Below the pieces are notes generated by a model, which had not been told where the DNA came from, searched no databases, and saw only the letters and a program-made list of their open reading frames with translations. Of a stretch of DNA of 64,000 bases, positions 7,916-16,904 are shown one piece after another. This stretch comes from Mycetocola reblochoni REB411 (lineage in GTDB: Bacteria; Actinomycetota; Actinomycetes; Actinomycetales; Microbacteriaceae), in NCBI RefSeq assembly GCF_900163835.1, contig NZ_FUKR01000036.1, positions 186,001-250,000 on the forward strand. The letters run 5' to 3'. Made by a program: the position numbers and the translations under genes. Position 1 is the first letter of the stretch. Every line of letters starts with the position of its first letter.

Positions 7916-9598
7916 ATGGCTGAATACATCTATTCAATGGTCCGCGCGCGCAAGGCCGTGGGCGACAAGGTCATCCTCGATGACGTCACAATGGCTTTCC
8001 TCCCGGGTGCGAAGATCGGTGTCGTCGGCCCCAACGGGGCCGGCAAGTCGACGATCCTGAAGATCATGGCCGGGCTCGACACCCCGAGTAACGGTGAGGC
8101 AAAGCTCACCCCTGGCTTCACCGTCGGGATCCTCATGCAGGAGCCCGAGCTCGACGAGGACAAGACGGTTCTCGAGAACGTCCAGCAGGGCGTGGGCGAG
8201 ATCAAGGCGAAGGTTGATCGTTTCAACGAGATCTCGGCGCTCCTGGCAGAACCGGACGCCGACTTCGACGCGCTCCTGGCCGAGATGGGCACCCTGCAGG
8301 AAGAGATCGACGCGGCTGACGCCTGGGACCTTGACTCGCAGCTCGAGCAGGCGATGGATGCGCTTCGCTGCCCGCCGGGCGACGCGGTGATCAGTAACCT
8401 CTCGGGTGGCGAGAAGCGCCGGGTCGCCCTGTGCAAGCTGCTCCTGCAGAAGCCCGATCTGCTCCTCCTGGACGAGCCGACCAACCACCTCGACGCCGAG
8501 AGCGTGCTCTGGCTCGAACAGCACCTCTCCAAGTACCCCGGTGCCGTCATGGCGGTCACCCACGACCGGTACTTCCTCGACCACGTCGCGGGCTGGATCT
8601 GTGAGGTCGACCGCGGGCGGCTGTACCCCTACGAGGGCAACTACTCCACCTACCTCGAGAAGAAGGCCGAACGTCTGGAGGTCCAGGGCAAGAAGGACGC
8701 CAAGCTCGCCAAGCGCCTCACCGAAGAGCTCGCCTGGGTGCGAAGCAACACGAAGGGGCGCCAGGCCAAGTCCAAGGCGAGGCTGGCGCGCTATGAGGAG
8801 ATGGCGGCGGAGGCCGAGCGGACCAAGAAGCTCGACTTCGAAGAGATCGTGATCCCCGCCGGTCCCCGTCTGGGCCAGCAGGTCATCGAGGTCAGGGACC
8901 TGTCGAAGGGCTTCGGCGATCGTGTCCTCATCGACGGTCTCTCCTTCACCCTGCCGCGCAACGGCATCGTCGGCATCATCGGGCCGAACGGCGTCGGCAA
9001 GTCGACGCTGTTCAAGACCATCGTCGGGCTGGAGCCGGTGGACAGTGGTGAGATCAAGATCGGTGAGACCGTCAAGATCTCCTACGTCGATCAGAGCCGC
9101 TCCGGAATCGACCCGAACAAGACCCTGTGGGAGGTCGTCTCCGACGGTCTCGACTACATCCAGGTGGGCAACACCGAGATCCCGTCCAGGGCGTACGTGT
9201 CGACGTTCGGGTTCAAGGGGCCCGACCAGCAGAAGAAGGCCGGCGTGCTCTCGGGTGGTGAGCGCAACCGGCTCAACCTCGCGCTGACGCTCAAGCAGGG
9301 GGGCAACCTCCTGCTGCTCGACGAGCCGACCAACGACCTGGACGTCGAGACGCTGTCCAGCCTGGAGAACGCGCTCCTGGAGTTCCCCGGCTGTGCCGTG
9401 GTCATCACGCACGACCGGTGGTTCCTCGACCGGATCGCGACCCACATCCTCGCCTACGAGGGCACCGATGAGAACCCGGCCAACTGGCACTGGTTCGAGG
9501 GTAACTTCGAGGCCTACGAGGAGAACAAGATCGAGCGCCTCGGTCCCGACGCCGCCAAGCCGAGCCGTGCGAGTTATCGCAAGCTGACCAGGGACTGA
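7916..9598 (+). CDS. ettA: energy-dependent translational throttle protein EttA (ABC-F ATPase)
   Basis: Soluble ABC-F protein that binds the ribosomal E site and gates the first steps of elongation according to the ATP/ADP ratio. The length, 560 residues, is standard. Two ABC domains are visible: Walker A GPNGAGKST at 38-46 with signature LSGGEK near 162, and GPNGVGKST near 356 with LSGGER near 445. Both have full Walker B motifs (LLLLDEPTNHLD, LLLLDEPTNDLD). Between them are the arm and the linker (about 240-320) rich in Lys and Arg. There is no membrane domain, as expected. The gene follows the lipoprotein gene with a one-base gap, and a thioesterase gene starts four bases after it. Confidence 0.96.
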   Translation: MAEYIYSMVRARKAVGDKVILDDVTMAFLPGAKIGVVGPNGAGKSTILKIMAGLDTPSNGEAKLTPGFTVGILMQEPELDEDKTVLENVQQGVGEIKAKVDRFNEISALLAEPDADFDALLAEMGTLQEEIDAADAWDLDSQLEQAMDALRCPPGDAVISNLSGGEKRRVALCKLLLQKPDLLLLDEPTNHLDAESVLWLEQHLSKYPGAVMAVTHDRYFLDHVAGWICEVDRGRLYPYEGNYSTYLEKKAERLEVQGKKDAKLAKRLTEELAWVRSNTKGRQAKSKARLARYEEMAAEAERTKKLDFEEIVIPAGPRLGQQVIEVRDLSKGFGDRVLIDGLSFTLPRNGIVGIIGPNGVGKSTLFKTIVGLEPVDSGEIKIGETVKISYVDQSRSGIDPNKTLWEVVSDGLDYIQVGNTEIPSRAYVSTFGFKGPDQQKKAGVLSGGERNRLNLALTLKQGGNLLLLDEPTNDLDVETLSSLENALLEFPGCAVVITHDRWFLDRIATHILAYEGTDENPANWHWFEGNFEAYEENKIERLGPDAAKPSRASYRKLTRD

Positions 9599-9602
9599 CG
9601 CT

Positions 9603-10190
9603 GTGCGTCTGCACCTTCCCGTCGCCTTGCGCTGGGGGGACCTCGACGCGTTCAACCACGTCAACAACGTCTCGCTCCTCAAGATCCTCGAGGAAGCCAG
9701 GGTCCGTGCACTCTGGTCACCGACCACCGCGGGGGAGGACGCGCCATCCACCGCAGTGATCGGGGCGGGGACGTCCGGCGACGATCGGGGTGGGGCGACG
9801 CTCACGCTCATCGCACGGCAGGAGATCGAGTACCTCGCGCCGATCGAGTATCGCCGCGCACCGCTCGACATCCAGCTCTGGTTCGGTGCCCTCGGCGGTG
9901 CCAGTTTCGATCTCTGCTACGACGTCGTCGACGGTCCAGGGACGATCGAGGGCGCCGAGTCCGCGGGCCACACGGACGCCGATGTGAATCGCCGCGTCCC
10001 CGATGGCCCGAACGGTGCGATCGGAAGACAGGCCGGTGCGGTCGCCGCCGAACCACGGAGCTACGCCAGGGCGATGGCGACGGTCGTGCTCGTCGACTCG
10101 CTGACCATGCGGCCGCGGCGGATCGACGCACGTGAACGGGCGGCCTGGGAGCCCTACCTCGGCGAGCCGATCACGTTCCGGCGACGCTGA
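9603..10190 (+). CDS. acyl-CoA thioesterase, hotdog fold (4HBT family)
   Basis: A 195-residue single hotdog-fold thioesterase. The family motif is at the N-terminus: LRWGDLDAFNHVNNVSLLKI (residues 9-28), where the aspartate after RWG is the usual catalytic acid. These enzymes hydrolyse acyl-CoA esters in the cytoplasm. The C-terminal half is longer and more polar than in minimal members (about 140 residues), with an inserted stretch rich in Asp, Pro and Gly around residues 120-150. GTG 9603 starts four bases after ettA, with no clear ribosome site of its own, so it is probably translated with ettA. The gene converges on tesB, and the chain-length preference is unknown. Confidence 0.85.
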   Translation: MRLHLPVALRWGDLDAFNHVNNVSLLKILEEARVRALWSPTTAGEDAPSTAVIGAGTSGDDRGGATLTLIARQEIEYLAPIEYRRAPLDIQLWFGALGGASFDLCYDVVDGPGTIEGAESAGHTDADVNRRVPDGPNGAIGRQAGAVAAEPRSYARAMATVVLVDSLTMRPRRIDARERAAWEPYLGEPITFRRR

Positions 10191-10220
10191 GCCGTTCCGC
10201 GAGCCGGTGACCGCGCAGTT

Positions 10221-10304
10221 AGCGCCGGATGCTGCGCGGTCAGCGCCGGATGCTGCGCGGTCAGCGACGGATGCTGCGCGGTCAGCGACGGATGCCGTGC
10301 CGTC
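10221..10304. repeat. tandem repeat, four copies of a 21-base unit
   Basis: Four head-to-tail copies begin at 10221, 10242, 10263 and 10284. The unit starts AGCGCCGGATGC in copies 1-2 and AGCGACGGATGC in copies 3-4; the last copy is the most diverged. It lies between two converging thioesterase genes and is not in a coding region I believe in. There are no spacers, so it is not a CRISPR array. Confidence 0.9.
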
Positions 10305-10321
10305 GAACGACGCACGGCATC
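10291..10321. terminator. hairpin terminator between the two thioesterase genes
   Basis: GATGCCGTGC pairs with GCACGGCATC, extended inward by GTCG/CGAC past one bulged C. The last 21-base repeat copy forms its left arm. It sits between converging genes and just before the tesB stop. Confidence 0.7.
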
Positions 10322-10326
10322 CGGTG

Positions 10327-11214
10327 TCAGTCGTCGGCGTCTCGGCGCAGCTCGGGGATCCGGGTCATGCCCTCCTGCGCGACACTCGCGACCAGTCGGC
10401 CCTGACGATCGTAGATCCGCCCGTGGGTGAGCCCGCGCCCGCCGTGGGCGTTGGTCGACTCCTGAACGTACAGCAGCCAGTCGTCCACTCGCGCGTCACG
10501 GTGCCACCACATCGCGTGGTCGAGGCTGGCGACGCGGATCCCCGGCGTCGCCCAGCTGACGCCATGGGCACGCATCACGGGCTCGAGCATCGTGTAGTCG
10601 CTCACATAGGCGAGAGCGGCGCGGTGCAGGGCCGGATCGTCGGGAAGCGGCCCGGTCGAGCGTAGCCACACCGCCTGGTGCGGGGTGGGCTGGTCCACGC
10701 TCAGGTAGATACCGCCGTCGACGTGCCTGATGTCGAAGGGGCGGCCGAGGGCCCAGGCGGCCTCAGGCAGCTCGGCCACACGACCGAGAGACTCCAGCGC
10801 CGTCGGCAGGCTGTCGGGGTCCGGCAGATCGGCCGGCATCGGAAGCTGGTGGTCCACACCGTCGTCCTCGCTCTGGAACGATGCGATCAGCGACAGGATC
10901 GGCCGACCGTGCTGGTACGCCTGGGTTCGCCGTGTGCTGAACGAGCGTCCGTCGTGGATCCTGTCGACGGAGAACGTGATCGGGGCGTCGACATCGCCCG
11001 GGCGCAAGAAGTACCCGTGCATGGAGTGGACGGGTCGCTCGTCCTCGATCGTCCTCGTCGCGGCCATGATCGACTGCGCGAGCACCTGTCCGCCGAAGAC
11101 CCGACCCAGCGGGGACCACTGCGAGGGACCCGTGAAGATGTCCTCGCTGGTGCGTGCACCGGTGTCGACGAGATCGAGGACGCGAAGAAGGTCGTGAACG
11201 GGGTCGGGAGTCAT
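10327..11214 (-). CDS. tesB: acyl-CoA thioesterase II TesB
   Basis: Double-hotdog thioesterase of 295 residues, the normal TesB size (E. coli 286). Typical stretches are GQVLAQSIMAATRT (residues 41-54), VHSMHGYFLRPGD near 61-73, and the C-terminal half with LDHAMWWHRD and STNAHGGRGLTHGRIYDRQG, which holds the conserved Gln/Asp/Thr-type active site region. It hydrolyses medium- and long-chain acyl-CoA to free acid and CoA in the cytoplasm. It runs opposite to the smaller thioesterase gene and shares a terminator region with it. ATG 11214 is the only start that gives the family N-terminus (residues 1-30 align well). Confidence 0.95.
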   Translation of the reverse strand: MTPDPVHDLLRVLDLVDTGARTSEDIFTGPSQWSPLGRVFGGQVLAQSIMAATRTIEDERPVHSMHGYFLRPGDVDAPITFSVDRIHDGRSFSTRRTQAYQHGRPILSLIASFQSEDDGVDHQLPMPADLPDPDSLPTALESLGRVAELPEAAWALGRPFDIRHVDGGIYLSVDQPTPHQAVWLRSTGPLPDDPALHRAALAYVSDYTMLEPVMRAHGVSWATPGIRVASLDHAMWWHRDARVDDWLLYVQESTNAHGGRGLTHGRIYDRQGRLVASVAQEGMTRIPELRRDADD

Positions 11215-11281
11215 GCCCCCATTGTCCCGCAGAGCAGCCGTCGTCGCGTGCCAGGGCGGGCGTGTTGGTCTTGGTCTCGGT

Positions 11282-11287
11282 TAGCGT
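11282..11287 (+). promoter_or_regulatory. -10-like TAGCGT, leaderless start
   Basis: TAGCGT is seven bases before the GTG at 11295, and no ribosome site is visible. This supports that start codon. Confidence 0.35.
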
Positions 11288-11294
11288 TGAGACC

Positions 11295-11960
11295 GTGCCC
11301 GACGCCCTGCTCCTCACCGACTCGCACGCCGTCTCGGATCTGTCCGTGTTCCTGGGTCGAGCGCTCCGCCTCACGCCCGACGCGGTGCGACTCGCCGCGA
11401 CCGAGGGGGTCCTGACGGTGACCGTTCCGGTGCTCGTGCCGAAGGGGATCCTGGACCGGTCGCCGACCGTGCTGGGCATGAGGGCGATGCGCGAGCACTC
11501 CGGCGCACGAAGCGACCGGGTCGTGGACGTCAGGGCCGTCACGGAGCGGATCGCGCGCCCGGCCCAGCTGACCGAGGACGGCCACGTCCTGCTTCGGCTG
11601 CCGGACGCGGAGCAACACGTCTCGTGGGCCGGCACTGTCGTGCCGCGCGGGGACTGGCGGCTCCTCGATGAACTGCCTGCAGCGGTCGTGGCCCGCGTGG
11701 CGACGGACGGCATCGCCGCCGTCGCCACGGCGCTTCCGCAGTCACCGGGAGAAGCCGTCGTCGACCGGGTGCGCGCCGAGGTGTGGGCGCCGGCGGACGA
11801 CCGGTTAGGGGGCGCTCCGGCTGCGGCGGCACTCGCGGCTGACAGCCTCGGCTTCATCCCCGACGAGGCGGAGACGCTCCGGCTGTTTGGCTCCGGGCGT
11901 TGGCTGCGCCTCAGCTCCAGGGCCGGGCATGTCCTCGTCCGTCACGCTCCCGGCGCCTGA
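11295..11960 (+). CDS. conserved hypothetical protein, 221 aa
   Basis: I do not recognise this gene. GTG 11295 was chosen over earlier in-frame codons because the residues before it (from 11154) are the antisense of tesB and unlike protein, and because a -10-like element sits seven bases upstream. The product is rich in Ala, Val, Leu and Arg, with no signal peptide or membrane helix. It alternates short beta-like segments (VLTVTVPVLVPKG, GHVLLRLPD) and Ala-rich helices near the C-terminus. Codon use is like its neighbours. It faces away from tesB with 80 bases between them and converges on the globin gene. Confidence 0.65.
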   Translation: MPDALLLTDSHAVSDLSVFLGRALRLTPDAVRLAATEGVLTVTVPVLVPKGILDRSPTVLGMRAMREHSGARSDRVVDVRAVTERIARPAQLTEDGHVLLRLPDAEQHVSWAGTVVPRGDWRLLDELPAAVVARVATDGIAAVATALPQSPGEAVVDRVRAEVWAPADDRLGGAPAAAALAADSLGFIPDEAETLRLFGSGRWLRLSSRAGHVLVRHAPGA

Positions 11961-11990
11961 CGACGCGGACCGCTCGCGGGAGCCGCGTCG
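11961..11990. terminator. bidirectional hairpin between 11295 gene and globin gene
   Basis: CGACGCGG (11961-11968) pairs with CCGCGTCG (11983-11990), with a small inner CTC/GAG stem. It begins directly after the stop codon of the + strand gene and ends six bases before the globin stop. Confidence 0.7.
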
Positions 11991-11996
11991 CGGTGC

Positions 11997-12416
11997 TCAC
12001 TCCGAGCGGTTCACCATGGCGGTGGCCGCGCGCTCCAGGTAGTCCCACAGCTCCGCCTCGTGCAACGGAGAGATGTCGACGGAATCGAGGGCGCGGCGCA
12101 TGTGCCGGAGCCAGCGCTCACGCGCATCGGGGGTCACGGGGAACGGTGCGTGTCGCATTCGCAGCCGCGGATGGCCGCGTTCCTGGCTGTAGTCGGTCGG
12201 GCCGCCCCAGTACTGCTCGAGGAACATCAGCATCCGGCGCTCCGCCGGGCCGAGGTCCTCCTCCGGGTACATCGGACGGAGCACCTCGTCCTCGGCGACA
12301 CCGCGGTAGAACTCCGCGACCAGCGCGGCGAAGAAGTCGTGTCCGCCGACCTGATCGAAAAACGACGGGCCGAGGGGGGACGCGCCGTTCCCCATCAGGT
12401 TGCCGCCCTGGCTCAC
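11997..12416 (-). CDS. glbO: group II truncated hemoglobin (GlbO type)
   Basis: A 139-residue truncated globin with a 2-over-2 helix fold. Key residues of the HbO group are present: Tyr B10 in EFYRGV (Tyr37), Tyr CD1 in RPMYP (Tyr50), proximal His in RMRHAPF (His89) and Trp G8 in RWLRHM (Trp102). Such proteins bind oxygen or NO at the heme and are thought to protect respiration or detoxify reactive nitrogen species. The start overlaps the mscS stop by four bases (ATGA), so the globin is translated from the mscS transcript. The functional link between the two is not obvious. Confidence 0.93.
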   Translation of the reverse strand: MSQGGNLMGNGASPLGPSFFDQVGGHDFFAALVAEFYRGVAEDEVLRPMYPEEDLGPAERRMLMFLEQYWGGPTDYSQERGHPRLRMRHAPFPVTPDARERWLRHMRRALDSVDISPLHEAELWDYLERAATAMVNRSE

Positions 12417-13432
12417 TGTCGCTTGCCCTTGCGCGGCTTGACGATCCGGGGCGCCTCGTTCACGACCGAGACGGGGCGGGTGCGGGGCGGGTGCGCACCG
12501 GTGACGCTGTGCACGTCCTCAATGCCGGCCAACGCGACCGCGGCGAGCGACGGGGGCTGGACGCCGAGCTCGTCGAGGGTGTGCTTGAGCCGGGACCTCA
12601 GCTCGCGGGAAGCATCGTCCTTGGCGCTGGTTCTGGTGCGCATCACCAGGCGGAGGACGATGTTGTCCTCCGAGATCGACTGGATCCCCCACAGCTCGGG
12701 CTTGTCGATGACGCGGTTACGCCACTTCGGCTCCTTGCTCATCCCCACGGCGGTGGCGAGCATCTTCTCCTGGACGTCGTCGACGTCGGCCGAGTACGGA
12801 ATCGCAGTGTCGATGATGATGCGTGTCCAGCCCTGCGACATGTTGCCGAGGCGGATCACCTCACCGTTGCGGATGTACCAGAGCGTCCCGTTCACGTCCC
12901 TGATCTGGGAGACGCGGACACCGACGCGCTCCACGACACCGGCGACCTCGCTGCCGGTCACGTTGACGTTGACGACGTCGCCGACGCCGAGCTGGTCCTC
13001 CATGACCATGAACAGTCCGTTGAAGACGTCCTTGACGATGTTCTGGGCTCCGAAACCGAGGCCGGCGCCGACCGCCGCGGTCAGCAGTGAGAGCGAGCCG
13101 AGCAGGTTCGGTGCAAGGAGTTCGGTGATGTACGCCACCGCGACAACGACGACGACCACGTTGACGATGTTGGTCAGCACGGAGCCGATGGTGCGCGTGC
13201 GCTGCACCACCCTGACCGTCGCCAACGGCGACGCGTTCAGCGCCTGCGTGTCCTCGGCGCCCTGGGTCTTCTTCACCCCGTTGACGATCTGATCGACGAC
13301 GCGCTGGATCACGAAGTGCAGCAGCCAGATCAGGACGACGGTGGCGACGATCGCGATGGCGACGTGGACGGCGATGCCGAGGGGGGAGTCGAAGAAGCCG
13401 GTGACGGCGTCGGCTACGTCCTTTTCATCCAT
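12413..13432 (-). CDS. mscS: MscS-family mechanosensitive ion channel
   Basis: Small-conductance mechanosensitive channel of 339 residues. The N-terminus has a long hydrophobic helix (about residues 18-46), then another near 85-105 and the pore-lining TM3 around 107-135 with the glycine/alanine pattern [21 protein letters not shown] broken by polar residues. The beta domain follows ([17 protein letters not shown]), then the alpha/beta vestibule domain. The C-terminal tail is basic and proline-rich (PRTRP... KPRKGKRQ). It opens under membrane tension to release solutes during hypo-osmotic shock. It is the first gene of a two-gene unit with the globin. Confidence 0.94.
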   Translation of the reverse strand: MDEKDVADAVTGFFDSPLGIAVHVAIAIVATVVLIWLLHFVIQRVVDQIVNGVKKTQGAEDTQALNASPLATVRVVQRTRTIGSVLTNIVNVVVVVVAVAYITELLAPNLLGSLSLLTAAVGAGLGFGAQNIVKDVFNGLFMVMEDQLGVGDVVNVNVTGSEVAGVVERVGVRVSQIRDVNGTLWYIRNGEVIRLGNMSQGWTRIIIDTAIPYSADVDDVQEKMLATAVGMSKEPKWRNRVIDKPELWGIQSISEDNIVLRLVMRTRTSAKDDASRELRSRLKHTLDELGVQPPSLAAVALAGIEDVHSVTGAHPPRTRPVSVVNEAPRIVKPRKGKRQ

Positions 13433-13520
13433 GCCGCAAGTCTACCGACGGCCCACTGGGTGAGCGCTTGACGCCGCCGGTGACCGGGCTGTGTGCCGGC
13501 GGCGCGCGGCGGCAACGCCA

Positions 13521-13552
13521 GACGGCCCGCGCACTCCTGTGCACGGGCCGTC
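13521..13552 (-). terminator. terminator after pepN
   Basis: GACGGCCCG pairs with CGGGCCGTC, with an inner GCAC/GTGC stem and TCCT loop. It lies 27 bases beyond the pepN stop in the direction of pepN transcription. Confidence 0.75.
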
Positions 13553-13578
13553 CGGATGTCGCCGTTCGAGGTGAGACG

Positions 13579-16125
13579 TCAGCCCCTGGCGTCGCGCTCC
13601 CTGGCCGCGAGCGCCCTCTCGACCACGGCGAGGTGCTCGCTCAGGAGACGGCGGAGCGCCGTCGCTTCGGGGTGGGCGCTCAGCCACGACCGGGTCGCCT
13701 CGACGAGCGCATCGTCGAGGAGCGGAAGCGGGTAGAACCCCAGCACGATGTACTCGGCGATCTTGTAGCTGCGCTCGTTCCAGAGCCGCTCGATCTCGGC
13801 GAAGTAGCGGTCGACGTAGGGGGCGAGGTCCTCCGGATCGTGTGCCCGGAGGAAGCCGAGACCCGTCGAACGGACCTGGCTGTTGGGAAGGGTGTCGAGG
13901 TCGACGACCGACGCCCACGCCCTGGCCTTCGCCTCCGCCCCCGGCAAAGCGGCCCGAGCCTGCGCGGCGGACGACTGACCGGTCGCCGTGTTGTCCTCCG
14001 CCAGGGCGGCGTCGATGACCGCGTCGTCGACGCGTCCCCCCGCCGCGAGCGCGGTCAGCAGAACCCAGGCCAGGTCGGTGTCGACGGTGAGACCGTCGAG
14101 GACCTCACGGCCCTCCCTCAGCGCGGCGACGGCGTCCAGCTGCGCCTCGGTGTGCGCGACCTGCGCGAAGGCGGTCGTGAACTGGAACTGCGCGTCGCTT
14201 CCCGGTGCCGCCTCGCGGGCGAGGTCGAGCAACGCGTCGCCGACGCGATCGAGCTGCGCCTGCCGGTGCTCGGGGGCGACGTAGCTGCTGGCCGCGGTCT
14301 GGAGCTGGGCGAGCTGGATGCGCAGCGTCGTCGACTCGGTCTCCGCCGCGATGTTGCCGAGCACCAGGTCGATGTACTCGCTCGCGGGCGTCTCGGCGTC
14401 CCTCACCGCGTCCCAGACCGCACCCCACACCAGCGCCCTGGCGAGCGGGTCGGTGATCCGGGAGAGGTTCTCCGTCGCGGTGCTCTGCGATCGCTCATCG
14501 AGCCGGATCTTCGCGTACGCGAGGTCGTCGTCGTTGATGAGGATGAGAGCGGGACGCGCACGGCCGGCCAGCTCGGGGATCTCGGTCCTCTCGCCGGAGA
14601 TGTCGGTCTCGATCCGGTCGACCCGGACGAGCGAGCCCTCGACCAGATCGTAGAGCCCGATCGCGAGCCGGTGCGGACGCAGAGTGGGGTAGTCCTCCGG
14701 TGCGCTCTGCAGAATCGCGAACGACGCGATGGTGCCGTCGGGGGCGTCGGAGATCTCGGGCCGGAGCGTGTTCACCCCCGCCGTCTCCAGCCAGGCCGTG
14801 GACCAGCCGGAGAGGTCGCGCCCGCTCGCCTTCTCGAGCTCGACGAGCAGGTCGGACAGCTGAGTGTTGCCGAAGGCGTGCGCGGCGAAGTAGGCGGCGA
14901 CGCCGCGGAAGAACGCGTCCTCGCCGACCCAGGCGACGAGCTGCTTGAGCACCGAGCCGCCCTTGGCGTAGGTGATGCCGTCGAAGTTGACCTGGACGTC
15001 CTCGAGGTCGCGGATGTTCGCCACGATCGGGTGGGTGCTCGGCAGCTGGTCCTGGCGGTACGCCCAGCTCTTCTCCATCGCCTGGAACGTCGTCCACGCC
15101 TCGGTCCACTCGGTCGCCTCGGCGGTCGCGATCGTCGAGGCCCACTCGGCGAAGGACTCGTTGAGCCACAGGTCGTTCCACCAGGTCATCGTGACCAGGT
15201 CTCCGAACCACATGTGCGCGAGCTCGTGGAGGATGGTGACGACGCGTCGCTCCTTGACCGCGTCAGTGACCTTGGAGCGGAAGACGTAGGCCTCGGTGAA
15301 CGTGACGGCTCCGGCGTTCTCCATCGCCCCGGCGTTGTACTCGGGGACGAAGAGCTGGTCGTACTTCTCGAAGGGGTACGGGTAGTCGAAGCGCTCCTCG
15401 AAGTACGCGAAGCCCTGACGGGTCTTCTCGAGGATGTAGTCGGTGTCCAGGTGCTCCGCGAGGCTGCGCCTGGCGAAGACGCCGAGCGGGATGGTCCGAC
15501 CGTCCGAGCTGGTCAGCTCGCCGCGCTCCACGGCGTAGGGGCCGGCGATGAGGGCGGTGATGTAGCTGGAGATCCGCTGCGTCGGGGCGAACTCCCACCG
15601 GGATCGCTCGTCGTCGACGGCGACGGGCTCGGGGGTGGGGGAGTTGGACACGACCTGCCAGGCGCTCGGCGCCGTAACCGTGAAGCGGAACGCGGCCTTG
15701 AGGTCCGGCTGCTCGAAGACGGCGAACACCCGGCGGGAGTCGGGCACCTCGAACTGGCTGTACAGGTACACCTCACCGTCGACGGGGTCAACGAAACGGT
15801 GCAGGCCCTCGCCGGTGTTGGTGTAGCGGTAGTCGGCATCGACGACGAGCGTGTTGTCCTCGGCGAGCCCGGTCAGGTCGATGCGCACCCCGTCGGCGAC
15901 GGCTGCCGCGTCGAGCTCGACGCCGTTCAGCTCGACACGGTGGACCCGGTCGGTCAGGGCGTCGATGAAGGTCGAGGCGCCGGGGGTGGCGCGGAATCGC
16001 ACGGTGGTGATGCTGTGGAAGGTCTCCGGCCCCGTGGTGAGGTCGAGGGCGATGTCGTAGCTGTCGGTGCTGACGACGGCGCGGCGGGCGACCGCCTCGT
16101 CGCGGGTGAGGTTTTCTCCTGGCAC
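13579..16125 (-). CDS. pepN: aminopeptidase N (M1 zinc metallopeptidase)
   Basis: Cleaves N-terminal residues from peptides in the cytoplasm. The exopeptidase motif GAMEN is near residues 264-268 and the zinc site HELAH-(18)-E (HELAHMWFGDL...NESFAEW) near 297-320. A long helical C-terminal domain (about 550-848) completes the actinobacterial PepN form; 848 residues is normal. The open frame runs on to 16416, but I place the start at GTG 16125 because it gives the family N-terminus (MPGENLTRDEA) and has AGGAG eight bases upstream. The upstream extension is basic and low-complexity. It is divergent from the DsbA-like gene and monocistronic. Confidence 0.96.
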   Translation of the reverse strand: MPGENLTRDEAVARRAVVSTDSYDIALDLTTGPETFHSITTVRFRATPGASTFIDALTDRVHRVELNGVELDAAAVADGVRIDLTGLAEDNTLVVDADYRYTNTGEGLHRFVDPVDGEVYLYSQFEVPDSRRVFAVFEQPDLKAAFRFTVTAPSAWQVVSNSPTPEPVAVDDERSRWEFAPTQRISSYITALIAGPYAVERGELTSSDGRTIPLGVFARRSLAEHLDTDYILEKTRQGFAYFEERFDYPYPFEKYDQLFVPEYNAGAMENAGAVTFTEAYVFRSKVTDAVKERRVVTILHELAHMWFGDLVTMTWWNDLWLNESFAEWASTIATAEATEWTEAWTTFQAMEKSWAYRQDQLPSTHPIVANIRDLEDVQVNFDGITYAKGGSVLKQLVAWVGEDAFFRGVAAYFAAHAFGNTQLSDLLVELEKASGRDLSGWSTAWLETAGVNTLRPEISDAPDGTIASFAILQSAPEDYPTLRPHRLAIGLYDLVEGSLVRVDRIETDISGERTEIPELAGRARPALILINDDDLAYAKIRLDERSQSTATENLSRITDPLARALVWGAVWDAVRDAETPASEYIDLVLGNIAAETESTTLRIQLAQLQTAASSYVAPEHRQAQLDRVGDALLDLAREAAPGSDAQFQFTTAFAQVAHTEAQLDAVAALREGREVLDGLTVDTDLAWVLLTALAAGGRVDDAVIDAALAEDNTATGQSSAAQARAALPGAEAKARAWASVVDLDTLPNSQVRSTGLGFLRAHDPEDLAPYVDRYFAEIERLWNERSYKIAEYIVLGFYPLPLLDDALVEATRSWLSAHPEATALRRLLSEHLAVVERALAARERDARG

Positions 16126-16279
16126 GGTGCGTACTCCTGACGTTTCGGGGATCGTGTCCGTGTCCAAGCGTAGACCCGGCCGGCCCCGCGGCCGGATGAT
16201 GACGGAGTGTGCTGGAGCCGAGGGGCGGTGCCGCCTGACATCGCTCGCGGACGGGCCGGAGATGTGGTGTGGTTGTCTC

Positions 16280-16882
16280 ATGACTGCCGAACGCGTTGAC
16301 TTCTGGTTCGATCCCGTGTGCCCCTGGGCGTGGATGACTTCCCGCTGGGTGGACGAGGTCTCGGCGCACCGGGATCTGGACGTCCACTGGCACATCATGA
16401 GCCTCGCGGTGCTCAACGAGAACCGTGAGGTCGACGACGAGCACGCGGCGGCGTTCGCCAGGGCGATCCGCTTCGCCCGTGTCGTGGCGGCGGCGGAGCA
16501 GCTCCAGGGCGAGCAGATCGTGAAGCCGCTCTACGATGCGCTCGGCCGGCGGATCCACCTGGACTCCCGCACCGACACGGACGCGATCATCGCCGAGTCG
16601 CTCGCGGAGGCCGGTGCCGACGCCGCGCTGGCGTCCGCCGCCGAGGACGATGACGAGACGGCGCTGCGCCGCTCGCACCACGAGGGAATCTCCCGCGTGG
16701 GGGAGGACGTGGGCACGCCGATCGTCGCCGTCGCGGGGACCGCGTTCTTCGGGCCCGTCGTGTCCCCGACGCCGCGCGGAGACGACGCGGTCCGGCTCTG
16801 GGACGGGGTGCTGGCGGCCGCGTCGTACCCCGGGTTCTTCGAGCTGAAGCGCACACGGACGGTCGGCCCGATCTTCGACTGA
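16280..16882 (+). CDS. DsbA-family protein, Rv2466c-like mycothiol-dependent oxidoreductase
   Basis: A 200-residue thioredoxin-fold protein with a helical insertion, of the DsbA superfamily. The N-terminus DFWFDPVCPWAWMTSRW (residues 7-23) matches the Rv2466c family of mycobacteria, which uses mycothiol for reduction. The active site reads CPWA here: only the first cysteine (Cys14) is present, where Rv2466c has a second. The cis-Pro segment is GTPIVAV and a small C-terminal part completes the fold. No signal peptide is seen, so it is cytoplasmic. ATG 16280 starts the conserved part. rpiB follows 34 bases later with its own -10-like element. Confidence 0.87.
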   Translation: MTAERVDFWFDPVCPWAWMTSRWVDEVSAHRDLDVHWHIMSLAVLNENREVDDEHAAAFARAIRFARVVAAAEQLQGEQIVKPLYDALGRRIHLDSRTDTDAIIAESLAEAGADAALASAAEDDDETALRRSHHEGISRVGEDVGTPIVAVAGTAFFGPVVSPTPRGDDAVRLWDGVLAAASYPGFFELKRTRTVGPIFD

Positions 16883-16904
16883 GCGACGGGGCCCCGGCGT
16901 CGGC

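Noticed and set aside
7934-9871. A 645-residue minus-strand open frame opposite ettA
   Set aside because: Antisense shadow of a complete ettA. Composition is Leu/Val/Arg-rich without motifs.
10221-10304. CRISPR array
   Set aside because: The repeats are tandem with no spacers and no cas gene is near.
10132-10665. Protein with APDAARS repeats
   Set aside because: Starts inside one thioesterase gene and ends inside tesB antisense; the repeats are non-coding tandem DNA.
13468-16140. An 890-residue open frame on the + strand
   Set aside because: It is the complement of pepN. High GC in third codon positions keeps antisense frames open; the protein is Gly/Val/Asp/Arg-rich with no domain, and pepN on the other strand has all family motifs.
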